64,000 nucleotides of DNA, taken from the NCBI GenBank assembly GCA_034669145.1, contig JAXDNY010000225.1, forward strand, positions 1 to 64,000, given 5' to 3'. Position numbers and translations under genes: made by a program. Below are positions 9,403-17,693 of this stretch, piece by piece (position 1 is the first letter of the stretch; every line of letters starts with the position of its first letter). The stretch comes from PALSA-894 sp034669145 (lineage in GTDB: Bacteria > Pseudomonadota > Alphaproteobacteria > Rhizobiales > Xanthobacteraceae). The notes below the pieces were generated by a model. It was not told the DNA's origin and ran no database searches. It was given only the letters and a program-made list of their open reading frames with translations.

Positions 9403-10165
9403 GAGTGTTTGTTGACGTCTTCTGAGGGCCTTCCTTGATTCCCAGCGCTGCAAGCCCGGCCGCGACAACGAACAGGATGATCGCGATCGCCAGCAACCAG
9501 CGTGTCGTTTTGGTCAGGGTCTCGGTGCGCTCTTCCTCGGATTTGTGGCTGATGACGAAGACCTTGTTCTTCGACCCGCCGACAGGCTTTCCGATCAGCC
9601 CGCCTTGCTGCACTTCGCCGAGCAGGTAGACCGGAATGTCGGGGGCGAGAATGCTTTCCTTGCGCCTGAAGCTCGAATTCGAGTTGGACAGCGCCGACAG
9701 CACGCCGCCGATGATCCCGCTGCCGCTGCTGGGTGCGGCGGTCGGCTCATTCACGGTCTCAACCGCCTCGACGCTCGCACCGTCGAAATCGATACCGACC
9801 CGCCCGGTCTGATCCTCGACCAGGCACTGGCCGTATTTCATATTCGAATAGACGGTGGTGGTGCGGGTCTTGCGCTCGTCGCGCCCCTGCGAGTCGCGCT
9901 CGTAATAGACCTCTTCGCGCTCGATCTCGGCCTTGAAATAGGCGCAGGGCTTTCCGGAGAACTCCGCCGTCAGCGGGCTGCGCACGCGCAGCGTTCCCTT
10001 TACTTCGACCACAGTACCCGGCGACTGTTGCGCGATGCTGCCGGCGCCGCTCGTCTCGAGCGAGGCCATCAGGGCGAGCTCTTTTCCGACCCTGCCGCGC
10101 CACCACAACAGGCCGATGGCGACGAGCGCGGCGACGGCGGCGCAAATCCCAAGCACGAGATTCAT
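9380..10165 (-). CDS. GIDE-domain membrane protein (E3 ligase MUL1-like domain without RING)
   Basis: This 261-residue protein has an N-terminal helix (about 3-21), a beta-rich soluble middle and a C-terminal hydrophobic helix (about 222-244). The middle contains GTLRVRSPLTAEFSGKPCAY, EREEVYYERD, a stretch ending in VEDQTGRVGID, and VYLLGEVQQGG. This is the pattern of the GIDE domain, first described in the eukaryotic E3 ligase GIDE/MUL1 and also found in bacteria, often in membrane proteins near LemA-like genes. No RING finger is present, so ligase activity is not implied. The role is unknown; an extracytoplasmic location between two helices is likely. The last residues (about TLFILRSA) are encoded by one arm of the intergenic palindrome. 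Confidence 0.7.
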   Translation of the reverse strand: MNLVLGICAAVAALVAIGLLWWRGRVGKELALMASLETSGAGSIAQQSPGTVVEVKGTLRVRSPLTAEFSGKPCAYFKAEIEREEVYYERDSQGRDERKTRTTTVYSNMKYGQCLVEDQTGRVGIDFDGASVEAVETVNEPTAAPSSGSGIIGGVLSALSNSNSSFRRKESILAPDIPVYLLGEVQQGGLIGKPVGGSKNKVFVISHKSEEERTETLTKTTRWLLAIAIILFVVAAGLAALGIKEGPQKTSTNTLFILRSA

Positions 10166-10220
10166 GAGCTTCCCAGGCTACCCGCGCGCAAGATAGACGG
10201 CGCATGCGCGCGCGCAAACA

Positions 10221-10251
10221 AAAACCCCGAGGCGTTTGGCCCCGGGGTTTT
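10221..10251 (-). terminator. Rho-independent terminator of the porin gene
   Basis: Read on the minus strand, the porin stop codon is followed after about 20 bases by AAAACCCCGGGGCC, a short loop, and CCTCGGGGTTTTT. This is a GC-rich stem flanked by A- and T-tracts, a textbook intrinsic terminator. It sits between the porin and the GIDE-domain gene, which share the strand, so the two are probably transcribed separately. Confidence 0.85.
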
Positions 10252-10272
10252 CAAGTTGGCAGTTGCAGGTGC

Positions 10273-11025
10273 TCAGTAGCGCGCGGGCAGGGCGCCCGGA
10301 AATCCGAACTTGTAGTTGACACCGAACTTGACCGCATGAATCTGCTGGTCGATGTCGGTGGAGGTGCCGGGCGCGAACGAGACCGCCCGGTTGCCAAAGT
10401 CCATGTAGTTATATTCGAGCTTCGCCGACCATGCCGGCGCGAAGGCGTACTCGACGCCCGCACCCGCGGTCCAGCCGATGCGCGTGTCGGTCACTTCGAC
10501 GCTCACGGGAGCCGTGTAGCGGTTGGTGGAGAACTTGTCGTTCGCCCAGGCCACACCGCCCTTGCCGTAGACGAGCCAGCGATCGAACGCGATGCCGGCG
10601 CGGCCGGTGAGCGTGGAGACCCAGTTCACGTCGGTGTTGAAGGTGTTGCCCAGCGGCGCGCCGATGATGGCCGCCGTGTTGGATCCGCCTTTAATGCCGG
10701 CCCACGAGAAGTCGCCTTCCGCGCCGAGCACGAACTGGCCGATCTGATAGTTGAAGCCGACCTGTCCACCGCCCAGGAAGCCATTCGCCTTGTTCGAGAT
10801 GTTCAGCCCGAACGCATCGCGCCAATCCTTCTCGGCCCAGCCGTAGCCAACGTGACCACCGATATAGAACCCGGTCCAGTCATACGTGGCCGACATCACG
10901 CCCGCAGGGGGAGCCTTGTACACCGGCCGGCTGAGATCCGCCGCCAGTGCGCCGCCTGAAAAAACCGCCGCGCCCGCCAGCCCCACCAAGGCAAGCAAGT
11001 GACGACGCATCGTGCCCTTATGCAT
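10273..11025 (-). CDS. Omp25/31-type outer membrane beta-barrel protein
   Basis: This 250-residue protein has a Sec signal peptide (MRRHLLALVGLAGAAVF, cleavage near GALAAD), then mature DLSRPVYKAP and DWTGFYIGGHVGYGW. These are typical of the 8-stranded outer membrane barrels called Omp25/31 or RopB-like in Hyphomicrobiales. Alternating hydrophobic strands continue to a C-terminal aromatic strand ending VNYKFGFPGALPARY. It is an abundant surface protein of the envelope. The ATG at 11025 is preceded on its strand by CTGGAGAACAAG, a good ribosome site; an alternative in-frame ATG lies five codons later (MRRH). It has its own terminator and about 260 bp of upstream sequence shared divergently with the polyamine-binding protein gene. 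Confidence 0.9.
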   Translation of the reverse strand: MHKGTMRRHLLALVGLAGAAVFSGGALAADLSRPVYKAPPAGVMSATYDWTGFYIGGHVGYGWAEKDWRDAFGLNISNKANGFLGGGQVGFNYQIGQFVLGAEGDFSWAGIKGGSNTAAIIGAPLGNTFNTDVNWVSTLTGRAGIAFDRWLVYGKGGVAWANDKFSTNRYTAPVSVEVTDTRIGWTAGAGVEYAFAPAWSAKLEYNYMDFGNRAVSFAPGTSTDIDQQIHAVKFGVNYKFGFPGALPARY

Positions 11026-11289
11026 CTTGTTCTCCAGTTGAGTGTCACGCCCCACAGGAACGTCTCGAAGGCGGCGTGCGTAATCCGCGCTCGCGTCCCA
11101 ATTGCGGCGAGAACGCAGCAAAATGCGACGCGTTCCTGTGGCGACGACGGTGTTGTCGGCCCTGTGTGTTTTTTGTCACGAAAAGTTCCGCGCAACGCGT
11201 CGGAAATGCCTGTGCGTCAAGCATTTGTTAACTGTTGCGACCGCGGAACCCGGTCGCTAGCGTAAAGGAACCAACGCCCGGAACCAGAC

Positions 11290-12390
11290 ATGCGGCGAAT
11301 CAAAATACTGATCGCAATCGCGTTACTGATTGTTGCCGGACCGCTCGCCGCGCAACCCACGAAAGAACGCACGGTCAACGTCTACAACTGGTCGGACTAC
11401 ATCGACCCGACCGTCCTTGAGGACTTCACCAAACAGACCGGCATCAAGGTCAAATACGACACGTTCGATTCCAACGACATGCTGGAAACCAAGCTGCTTG
11501 CCGGCCGCACCGGCTACGATCTGGTCGTGCCGACGGCTTATTTCCTCGAACGCCAGATCAAGGCCGGCGTGTTCCAGAAATTGGACATGAGCAAGCTGCC
11601 GAACTTGAGCAATGCCTGGGACGAGATTTCAAAGCGGCTCGCCGCCTACGATCCCGGCAACCAGTACGCCGTCAATTACATGTGGGGCACAACCGGCATC
11701 GGCTTCAACGTCAAGAAAGCGCGCGAAGTACTTGGAGCCGACGGCAGGATTGACAGCTGGGATATCGTGTTCAAGCCGGAGGTGCTGGCGAAGTTCAAGG
11801 ATTGCGGCGTGCATGTGCTCGATGCGGCCGATGACGTGTTTGCGGCGGCGCTCGCCTACCTGAAGCTCAATCCGAACACCAAAGAGCAGGCCGATCTGGA
11901 AAAGGCCGCGGACCTGCTGACGAAAATCCGGCCGTCGGTGCGAAAATTCCATTCGTCCGAATATCTCAACGCGCTCGCCTCGGGCGAGATTTGCCTCGTG
12001 CTCGGCTACTCTGGCGACATCAAGCAGGCGCAGAAGCGCGCCGCCGAGGCGAAGAACGGCGTCGAGATCGGCTACGCGATCCCGAAGGAGGGCGCGCAGC
12101 TCTGGTTCGACAATCTGGCGATCCCGAAGGACGCCAAGAATGTCGCCGACGCGCATGCACTGATCGATTTCCTGCTGCGGCCCGAGGTGGCGGCGAAGAA
12201 CACCAATTTCATTTCCTACGCCAGCGGCAATGCGGCGAGCCGCGCGCTGGTCGACAAGGCGATCCTCGAGGACAAGACCATCTATCCCGACGAAGCGACG
12301 ATGAAGACGTTCTACACGATCCAGTCGCACGATCAGAAAACGCAGCGGCTGATGAACCGGCTGTGGACCAAGATCAAGACGGGACGGTGA
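11290..12390 (+). CDS. potF: Periplasmic putrescine/spermidine-binding protein (PotF/PotD family)
   Basis: This 366-residue extracytoplasmic solute-binding protein has a signal peptide (MRRIKILIAIALLIVAG, cleavage near PLAAQ). It then shows family landmarks: VNVYNWSDYIDP, the following DFTKQTGIKVKYDTFDSN, GYDLVVPTAYFLERQI, YMWGTTGIGFN and the C-terminal RLWTKIKTG. PotF/PotD deliver putrescine or spermidine to a PotGHI/PotABC importer. No permease or ATPase gene is adjacent, so it is an orphan here or works with a transporter encoded elsewhere. Which polyamine it binds cannot be fixed by eye. A short GC-rich hairpin lies 10 bp after the stop. Confidence 0.9.
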   Translation: MRRIKILIAIALLIVAGPLAAQPTKERTVNVYNWSDYIDPTVLEDFTKQTGIKVKYDTFDSNDMLETKLLAGRTGYDLVVPTAYFLERQIKAGVFQKLDMSKLPNLSNAWDEISKRLAAYDPGNQYAVNYMWGTTGIGFNVKKAREVLGADGRIDSWDIVFKPEVLAKFKDCGVHVLDAADDVFAAALAYLKLNPNTKEQADLEKAADLLTKIRPSVRKFHSSEYLNALASGEICLVLGYSGDIKQAQKRAAEAKNGVEIGYAIPKEGAQLWFDNLAIPKDAKNVADAHALIDFLLRPEVAAKNTNFISYASGNAASRALVDKAILEDKTIYPDEATMKTFYTIQSHDQKTQRLMNRLWTKIKTGR

Positions 12391-12400
12391 GGCCCTCTTA

Positions 12401-12426
12401 TCCCTCCCCGCTTGCGGGGGAGGGTA
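12401..12426. repeat. Short GC-rich hairpin between convergent genes
   Basis: The sequence CCCTCCCCG, CTTG loop, CGGGGGAGGG forms a nearly perfect stem. It is followed by TAGGGCGGGGG. It lies between the convergent potF-like and lpxXL-like genes, where it could serve both as a terminator without a T-tract. I recall this hairpin being frequent between genes in Bradyrhizobium-like genomes. Confidence 0.7.
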
Positions 12427-12437
12427 GGGCGGGGGCG

Positions 12438-13376
12438 CTACCGCCACCGGCGATGCAGCCAGAGCCATTGCTCCGGATGCTCGCGCACCCAGCCTTCGAT
12501 CACGCCGGTAATCGCCTGGAGCGTCGCCTGCGTGTCGATTTTGCCCTCGGCGTCGCGCACAGGGGGGATCTCATCGGTCAGCTCGGCGACGAAGTGATTG
12601 CCGTCCGGCTGGCGGATCACGCGCACGCCGCGGATCGGTGCGCCGGTCAGCCGCGCGAGCGTCACGACGAGGTGGTTCGCCTTGGCCTTGCGGCCAAAGA
12701 ACGTCACGTCTATGCCCTGCGTGGTGTGCTGGTCGACCAATAACGCAACATTCTCCCCGCTCTCCAGTGCGCGGGCAAGCTTGAGCGGCGCATCGAGGCC
12801 CGCCGCCACCATGTTGCCCATGCAGCGCGCGCGCATGGCGACGATCGCATCGCTCGCGCCGCCGATATTCGGACGGCGGTAGAGGATCGACGTCTTGAAC
12901 CCGAATGAGTGCGGCGCGAGCGCGGGAATTTCCCAGTTGGCGAGGTGCGCGGCGAAAACCAGATTCGGCCGCGCACTGTCACCAAGCAGCCTGAGCCGCG
13001 CGTAGGTTGTCTCGTCGCACATCACGTCGGGGTCGTTCGAACGTTCCGGGCGGTCGGGATCGTGGATGATGATGCGGTCGATATGCGCGAACTCAGCGGC
13101 GACACGGCCGAGATTCTCCCAAACGCGGCCGAGAATCGCCTCAATCTCCTCGGTCGATTTCTCCGGGAAGGCTGCGCGCAAGTTTTCGCGCCCGATCTTG
13201 TGTTCCGGGAGCCACGGCCCAACGAAGCGCATCAGGGCGCCGAGCACATTCGCCATGCGCTGCCGGTTGATCCGGCGGAGCACCGCGAGCGTCCCCACCA
13301 CGATCCAGCCAAGCAGGCGCTCGAACGCGCGCTTGAGCGGCAGCAGGTAGGTGAGCGATTTGCCCCTGCGCGCCAT
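12438..13376 (-). CDS. lpxXL: Lipid A very-long-chain acyltransferase (LpxXL-like, LpxL/HtrB family)
   Basis: This 312-residue member of the lysophospholipid/lauroyl acyltransferase family has an N-terminal membrane-proximal helix (about 20-35). The catalytic H-x4-E box is HLANWE (His144, Glu149), followed by LLVDQHTTQGIDVTFFG and a basic C-terminus PEQWLWLHRRWR. As the last gene of the acpXL cluster it is expected to transfer the 27-hydroxyoctacosanoyl chain from AcpXL to lipid A at the inner membrane, as shown for LpxXL in Rhizobium. Only 9 bp separate it from the upstream dehydrogenase gene, consistent with one operon. Clustering, rather than sequence alone, is what distinguishes it from a housekeeping LpxL. 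Confidence 0.85.
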   Translation of the reverse strand: MARRGKSLTYLLPLKRAFERLLGWIVVGTLAVLRRINRQRMANVLGALMRFVGPWLPEHKIGRENLRAAFPEKSTEEIEAILGRVWENLGRVAAEFAHIDRIIIHDPDRPERSNDPDVMCDETTYARLRLLGDSARPNLVFAAHLANWEIPALAPHSFGFKTSILYRRPNIGGASDAIVAMRARCMGNMVAAGLDAPLKLARALESGENVALLVDQHTTQGIDVTFFGRKAKANHLVVTLARLTGAPIRGVRVIRQPDGNHFVAELTDEIPPVRDAEGKIDTQATLQAITGVIEGWVREHPEQWLWLHRRWR

Positions 13377-13385
13377 CGTGGCCAG

Positions 13386-14408
13386 CTAGAACGTCACGAT
13401 AATCTTGCCGAACACCTTGCGGCCTTCGAGACGTGCAAGTCCGCTCTCGAAATCGGCGAGCGGCACTTCGGTGTCGATCACGGGTGTGAGGCCGGCCGCC
13501 ATTTTGGCGAGGCTTTCGTGCACGTTGCGGATCGTGCAGCCGAATGAGCCGAAGATGCGGTATTGCTGCAAATAAAGCTGGAACAGGTTGAGCTGCGTCG
13601 ACTGGCCGGAGGTCGAGCCGCAGGTGACGAGCCGTCCGCCGCGCTTGAGGCACAGCAGCGAGCCGTTGAACGTGTCGGGCCCGACATGTTCGAATGCCAC
13701 ATCGACACCTTTCTTTCCCGTCGCCTTGCGCACCGCGGTTTCGAAGCGGTCGGTGCGGTAATTGATGACGTGGTCGGCGCCGAGCGCCTTGGCCTTTGCG
13801 ATCTTCTCGTCGTTGCCGACGGTGGTGAACACGGTCGCACCGATTGCCTTGGCCATCTTGATGGCGGTTGTGCCGATACCGGAGCCGCCCGCCTGCACCA
13901 GAATGCTCTCGCCGGCTTCGAGCTTGGCGTTGTCGAACAGCATATGCTGCACGGTGCCAAATGCGACCGGCGCGCAGGTGGCGTCGCGAAAGCTCACACC
14001 GGCGGGGACCGGCACCACCAGCCGCGCCGGCATGTTGACGAGATCGCGTGCGAAACCGTCGGCATGGAAGCCCATCACGCCGGAAACATTTTCGCAAAGA
14101 TTGTCGCGCCCTTCGCGGCACGCCTTGCAGGTGCCGCAGGTAAGCCCGCCATAGGCGACGACATGATCGCCGGCCTTGAACGCCGTCACGCCGCTGCCGA
14201 CCGCCGCGATCTCGCCCGCCGCCTCGACGCCCACCACAAGCGGCAGCTTGCGCTTGGCGAACGCCATGCCGCGCCAGCCCCACACGTCGAGATGGTTGAG
14301 CCCGATCGCCTTGATGCGGATCTGCACCTCGCCTTCGCCAGGCGGCGACGGGTCGGGCGCGCCGATCAGCTCAAGCTTGCGGTCAGCAACGAGGGTCAGC
14401 GCACGCAT
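13386..14408 (-). CDS. Zinc-binding medium-chain dehydrogenase/reductase of the acpXL cluster
   Basis: This 340-residue MDR-family oxidoreductase has an N-terminal GroES-like half (PGEGEVQIRIKAIGLNHLD, GVEAAGEIAAVG), a structural-zinc lobe with four cysteines (CGTCKACREGRDNLC) and a Rossmann NAD(P)-binding half (GGSGIGTTAIKMAKAIGA). In rhizobial clusters the equivalent gene (adh2XL or adhXL) lies between fabF1XL and lpxXL and is thought to contribute a reductive step in making the C28 acyl chain, possibly enoyl reduction. That role is inferred from position. It lies 9 bp upstream of lpxXL and 37 bp downstream of the SDR gene. Confidence 0.85.
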   Translation of the reverse strand: MRALTLVADRKLELIGAPDPSPPGEGEVQIRIKAIGLNHLDVWGWRGMAFAKRKLPLVVGVEAAGEIAAVGSGVTAFKAGDHVVAYGGLTCGTCKACREGRDNLCENVSGVMGFHADGFARDLVNMPARLVVPVPAGVSFRDATCAPVAFGTVQHMLFDNAKLEAGESILVQAGGSGIGTTAIKMAKAIGATVFTTVGNDEKIAKAKALGADHVINYRTDRFETAVRKATGKKGVDVAFEHVGPDTFNGSLLCLKRGGRLVTCGSTSGQSTQLNLFQLYLQQYRIFGSFGCTIRNVHESLAKMAAGLTPVIDTEVPLADFESGLARLEGRKVFGKIIVTF

Positions 14409-14445
14409 TCAGCTCGTGTCTCCGGAAAACGGCGGGAATATTGGA

Positions 14446-15213
14446 TCAGCGGTGGATGCCTATCGCCGCCGTCAGCCCGCCGTCAACGGGCAGATACGCG
14501 CCGGTGATGTAGGAGGCGTGCGGCGACAGCAGGAAGGCCACGATGCCGGCGACGTCGTCGGGTTTTGCGAAGCGCTTGGCGGGAATCTGGCCCTCCATCG
14601 ATTCGCGGTACTTGCCGTATTTGGCCAGCATATCGGTGTCGATGAAGCCGGGTGCAATGTAGTTGACGGTGATGCCGCGGCTCGCGCACTCGACCGCAAG
14701 CGTGCGCGTGTAGCCGAGCAGCGCGGCCTTCGTGGCGGCGTAGGCAGCATTGCCCTGATTGCCGCGCTCCGCCATCACCGAGCCGATCGCGACGATGCGG
14801 CCGTCGCGCGCGCGCATCATCGTGCGGACAAGTCCGGCGGCGAGGCGTGTGAACGACCAGAAGTTCACCTGCATGGCGGCTTCGGCCTTCTCCTGATCGA
14901 GCATCACCGCGAGCGTGTCGTAGGATTGCCCGGCGTTATGAACGAAGGCCGAGTAGGGGGCCTCCCTCTCGATCGTTGCGATCAGCGCATTCACGGCGCC
15001 CTTGTCGGCGAAGTCGGCTTGGTGCGCGGCGAATGCGCGGCCCGGATACGCGGCGGTCAATTCATGCACCAAGGCATCCGCTTCTGCGTTGGCGGAGCGA
15101 TACGTGAAGGTCACGTCATGGCCGGCCGCCGCGAGCATGCGCACGATCGCCGAGCCAAGCCCGCGTCCGCCGCCAGTGACAAGAACGCGCCGTGACGCGG
15201 GCGTGTCAGCCAT
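14446..15213 (-). CDS. FabG-like short-chain dehydrogenase/reductase (3-oxoacyl reductase) in the acpXL cluster
   Basis: This 255-residue classical SDR has the cofactor motif TGGGRGLGS (residues 13-21), NAG at 93-95 and the catalytic set Ser145, Tyr158 and Lys162 (YAATK). Its C-terminal part contains PGFIDTDM and GAYLPVDGG. FabG-type enzymes reduce 3-oxoacyl-ACP with NADPH; here the likely substrate is the growing chain on AcpXL. The ATG (15213-15211) shares one base with the fabF1 stop codon (TGATG), implying translational coupling. Other in-frame starts upstream would lie inside fabF1. The well-known Rhizobium cluster, as I remember it, does not list a ketoreductase, so its presence makes this version more self-contained. 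Confidence 0.88.
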   Translation of the reverse strand: MADTPASRRVLVTGGGRGLGSAIVRMLAAAGHDVTFTYRSANAEADALVHELTAAYPGRAFAAHQADFADKGAVNALIATIEREAPYSAFVHNAGQSYDTLAVMLDQEKAEAAMQVNFWSFTRLAAGLVRTMMRARDGRIVAIGSVMAERGNQGNAAYAATKAALLGYTRTLAVECASRGITVNYIAPGFIDTDMLAKYGKYRESMEGQIPAKRFAKPDDVAGIVAFLLSPHASYITGAYLPVDGGLTAAIGIHR

Positions 15214-16490
15214 CAGCGTGGCTCCCGGCTCATGACCAGCGAGACGTTCTGCCCGCCGAAGCCGAACGAGTTCGAGATCACGTGCGTGACGCGCGCATCG
15301 CGCGCGACGTTTGGCACGACGTCGAGGGGGATCGCCGGATCCGGCACCTCGTAGTTGATGGTCGGCGGGATGCGCTGGTTTTCCAGCGTCAGCAGGCTGA
15401 ACACGGACTCGATCGCGCCCGCCGCTGAGATAGTATGCCCGATCATCGACTTGTTCGCCGAAATCGGAATCCGCGTCGCGCGTTCGCCGAACACCGTCGA
15501 GACACTCAGATATTCGTTCTTGTCGTTTTCCGGCGTGCTGGTGCCGTGCGCGTTGATGTAGTCGATGTCCTCGGGCGTGAGCCCGGCGTCGTCGAGCGCG
15601 TTGCGCATGCAGCCAATGCTCGGCTTCCCGTCCGGGCTGGAGCGCGTGCGGTGGAAGCTGTCGGCCATCTCGCCGCAGCCTTCGAGCACGCCAAGGATTT
15701 TCGCCCCGCGCGCCCGTGCAGCCTCCAGGCTTTCCAGCACAAGCGCGCCTGCGCCCTCCGCCATAACGAAGCCGTCGCGATCCTTCGAGAACGGGCGCGA
15801 GGCCTTTTGCGGAGGATCGTTGCTGGTCGAGAGCGCGGAAAGAAGCGAGAAGCGGATCAGCGACTCGGCATTCACCGAGGCGTCGGTCCCGATGCACAGG
15901 GCGACGCTCGTCTCGCCGCGCCGGATCGCCTCGACGCCGAGCTGGATCGCCGAGGCGCCGGACGCGCACGCGGTCGACAATGAGATCGGTGAGCCTTTCG
16001 TGCCGAAGCGGTCCGCGATGTTTGCCGCAATCGAGCCAAACAGGAAGCGGTCGTAGATGCCGTAGAAGTCGGACGTTTCGCCGGCGCGCCAGAGGTCCGG
16101 GTAACCGAGCCCGTTATTCGCCCCCGAAGCACGCACCAGTTGCTCGCGCTGATCCCACTCGATCTCGATCGGGGCAACCGCAATGAACAACGGTCCGGGG
16201 AAGTTGCCGCGACTGCCGATATTGGATTGCGCGATGGCTTCCTCCGCGGCCATTTGGGCTAGTCGCTCGGAGAGCGCCGGAGAGGAAAAATGCTCGACCG
16301 AAACGAAGTCGATGGTGCCGGCGATGCGGGTCTTCAAACCCTCGGTCGAGATGCGTGTGATCTCGTGAATACCCGACTCGCCCGCCGTGAGCTTTCGCCA
16401 GTTGTCTTCGCGCCCCGCGCCGAGCGACGTGAGGACTCCCATACCGGTGACGACGACAACCGCCCGACCCATGTGATCAGTGTTCGCCAT
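15213..16490 (-). CDS. fabF1XL: Catalytic beta-ketoacyl-ACP synthase of the C28 lipid A acyl pathway (FabF1XL)
   Basis: This 425-residue KAS II-type condensing enzyme keeps the full Cys-His-His triad: Cys175 in LSTACASGA, His315 in NAHGTSTPEND and His352 in SMIGHTISAAGA. It ends with the usual NSFGFGGQN segment. It should condense malonyl-ACP with an AcpXL-bound acyl chain. The upstream neighbour, 12 bp away, is a second KAS homologue lacking catalytic residues, so a heterodimer is likely. An ATG six codons downstream (MGRAVVVVTG) is an alternative start. The gene is coupled at its 3' end to the SDR. Confidence 0.92.
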   Translation of the reverse strand: MANTDHMGRAVVVVTGMGVLTSLGAGREDNWRKLTAGESGIHEITRISTEGLKTRIAGTIDFVSVEHFSSPALSERLAQMAAEEAIAQSNIGSRGNFPGPLFIAVAPIEIEWDQREQLVRASGANNGLGYPDLWRAGETSDFYGIYDRFLFGSIAANIADRFGTKGSPISLSTACASGASAIQLGVEAIRRGETSVALCIGTDASVNAESLIRFSLLSALSTSNDPPQKASRPFSKDRDGFVMAEGAGALVLESLEAARARGAKILGVLEGCGEMADSFHRTRSSPDGKPSIGCMRNALDDAGLTPEDIDYINAHGTSTPENDKNEYLSVSTVFGERATRIPISANKSMIGHTISAAGAIESVFSLLTLENQRIPPTINYEVPDPAIPLDVVPNVARDARVTHVISNSFGFGGQNVSLVMSREPR

Positions 16491-16502
16491 GGCGCATCTC
16501 CC

Positions 16503-17693
16503 TCACCCGACCGCTTCGACGAGGGCAAGGCCTTCGCCGCGCCGATGTCCGATGCTCGTCACCACCACCTGCCGCAGGGCCTTGTCCATCGGCCGCTCGA
16601 AGCCGGTCGGATCTCCCGTCGGAAACAGTTGCCCGCGCTGCAGTGACATCGCGGCGAGCGCGATATTAGCCGGGAACTGCGGCTCCAGCCCATGCCCGAG
16701 ATGGGCGCCGGTCGCGCGCACCGCAAGATCGGCGTGCCGTTGCAGAAACGCGCGCTCCTCGGTGGTGATTGGCTCAAGCCCGCTCGCGCCGGAGATGACG
16801 GCAGCGTTTTGTGGCTGAACACGACCCGCGACCCGCGACCACATGCGCTCCAGCGTGTCCGTGATCGCACCCGGTTTCCGCTGCACACGATCGGATTCGA
16901 TGCTCGACAGGCGGGCAAACGGTTTTGCCCCGCGGTTGAGCGCGTGCTGCTTTTCCTCCAGCACCAGGAACGCCGCGATCGTGCCGATCTCCATGCCGCC
17001 GCCAGCTGCCGCGCGCTCCCAAACATGGCTGTGATGATCATGCATAAGCGCCCTTGCGAGGGCGAAATAGAGAATGACGTCGGGGCGCTCCGAATTGTAG
17101 GCGCCCCCGACAAGACCAAGGTCGCTCTGTCCCGCCTGGATGCGAGCAAGCGCAATGCGCGTCGCGTCGACGCCGGCCGGTTCCTCGCCCATGAAGGTGC
17201 GCGACGAGCCGGTGACGCCGTGCACGATCGAGATGTTGCCGGCCATCAGGTTGGAGAGTTGCGCAAGGAAGAGCGTCGGGCGTAGGTCGCTCATCAGCCG
17301 CTGATTGAGGTAAGCGCCGGGATTCTCCGCGTGGCGCAGCCCATCGAGAATGCTGATGTCGACCTTGCCGTCGCGCTCGCCGCCGCCGGCTGCGACGATC
17401 ATGTCCATCTTCGAGAGAAGCTCGGTGTTACCCTTCGCGCCCGCGCTGTCGAGCGCAAGCCCCGCCGCATAGACGCCGAGGCGCTGCCACGGCTCCATCT
17501 GACGCTGGTCGCCCTTTTTCGGAATTTGCTTGTCGAAATCGATCGCGGCCGGGTGATGTATGACATAGGGCGCAAGCGAGGTGGTGTCCGCAGTCGACAG
17601 CGCGGACAGTCCCTGCCAATGCGCTTCCAGGCTTTCGCCGAGGCACGTGACGAGCCCTATTCCGGTGATCCAGACCTCGCGCGCTTCAGCCAT
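16503..17693 (-). CDS. fabF2XL: Beta-ketoacyl synthase homologue lacking the catalytic Cys (FabF2XL, chain-length-factor-like)
   Basis: This 396-residue thiolase-fold protein has the family start VWITGIGLVTCLG and the DLGLVGGA segment after the nucleophile elbow. The elbow itself is degenerate. By eye, STACASG of its neighbour aligns with MGEEPAG, placing Glu171 at the catalytic Cys position. The first catalytic His (HGTST in active enzymes) is Ser301 in ISGASG. Only His334 in GAHLGHG remains. It is therefore unlikely to condense alone and more likely acts as a KS-beta or chain-length-factor partner of FabF1XL. Start chosen at 17693, which overlaps the fabZ stop by 8 bp; an upstream in-frame ATG would lie deeper in fabZ. 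Confidence 0.85.
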   Translation of the reverse strand: MAEAREVWITGIGLVTCLGESLEAHWQGLSALSTADTTSLAPYVIHHPAAIDFDKQIPKKGDQRQMEPWQRLGVYAAGLALDSAGAKGNTELLSKMDMIVAAGGGERDGKVDISILDGLRHAENPGAYLNQRLMSDLRPTLFLAQLSNLMAGNISIVHGVTGSSRTFMGEEPAGVDATRIALARIQAGQSDLGLVGGAYNSERPDVILYFALARALMHDHHSHVWERAAAGGGMEIGTIAAFLVLEEKQHALNRGAKPFARLSSIESDRVQRKPGAITDTLERMWSRVAGRVQPQNAAVISGASGLEPITTEERAFLQRHADLAVRATGAHLGHGLEPQFPANIALAAMSLQRGQLFPTGDPTGFERPMDKALRQVVVTSIGHRRGEGLALVEAVG

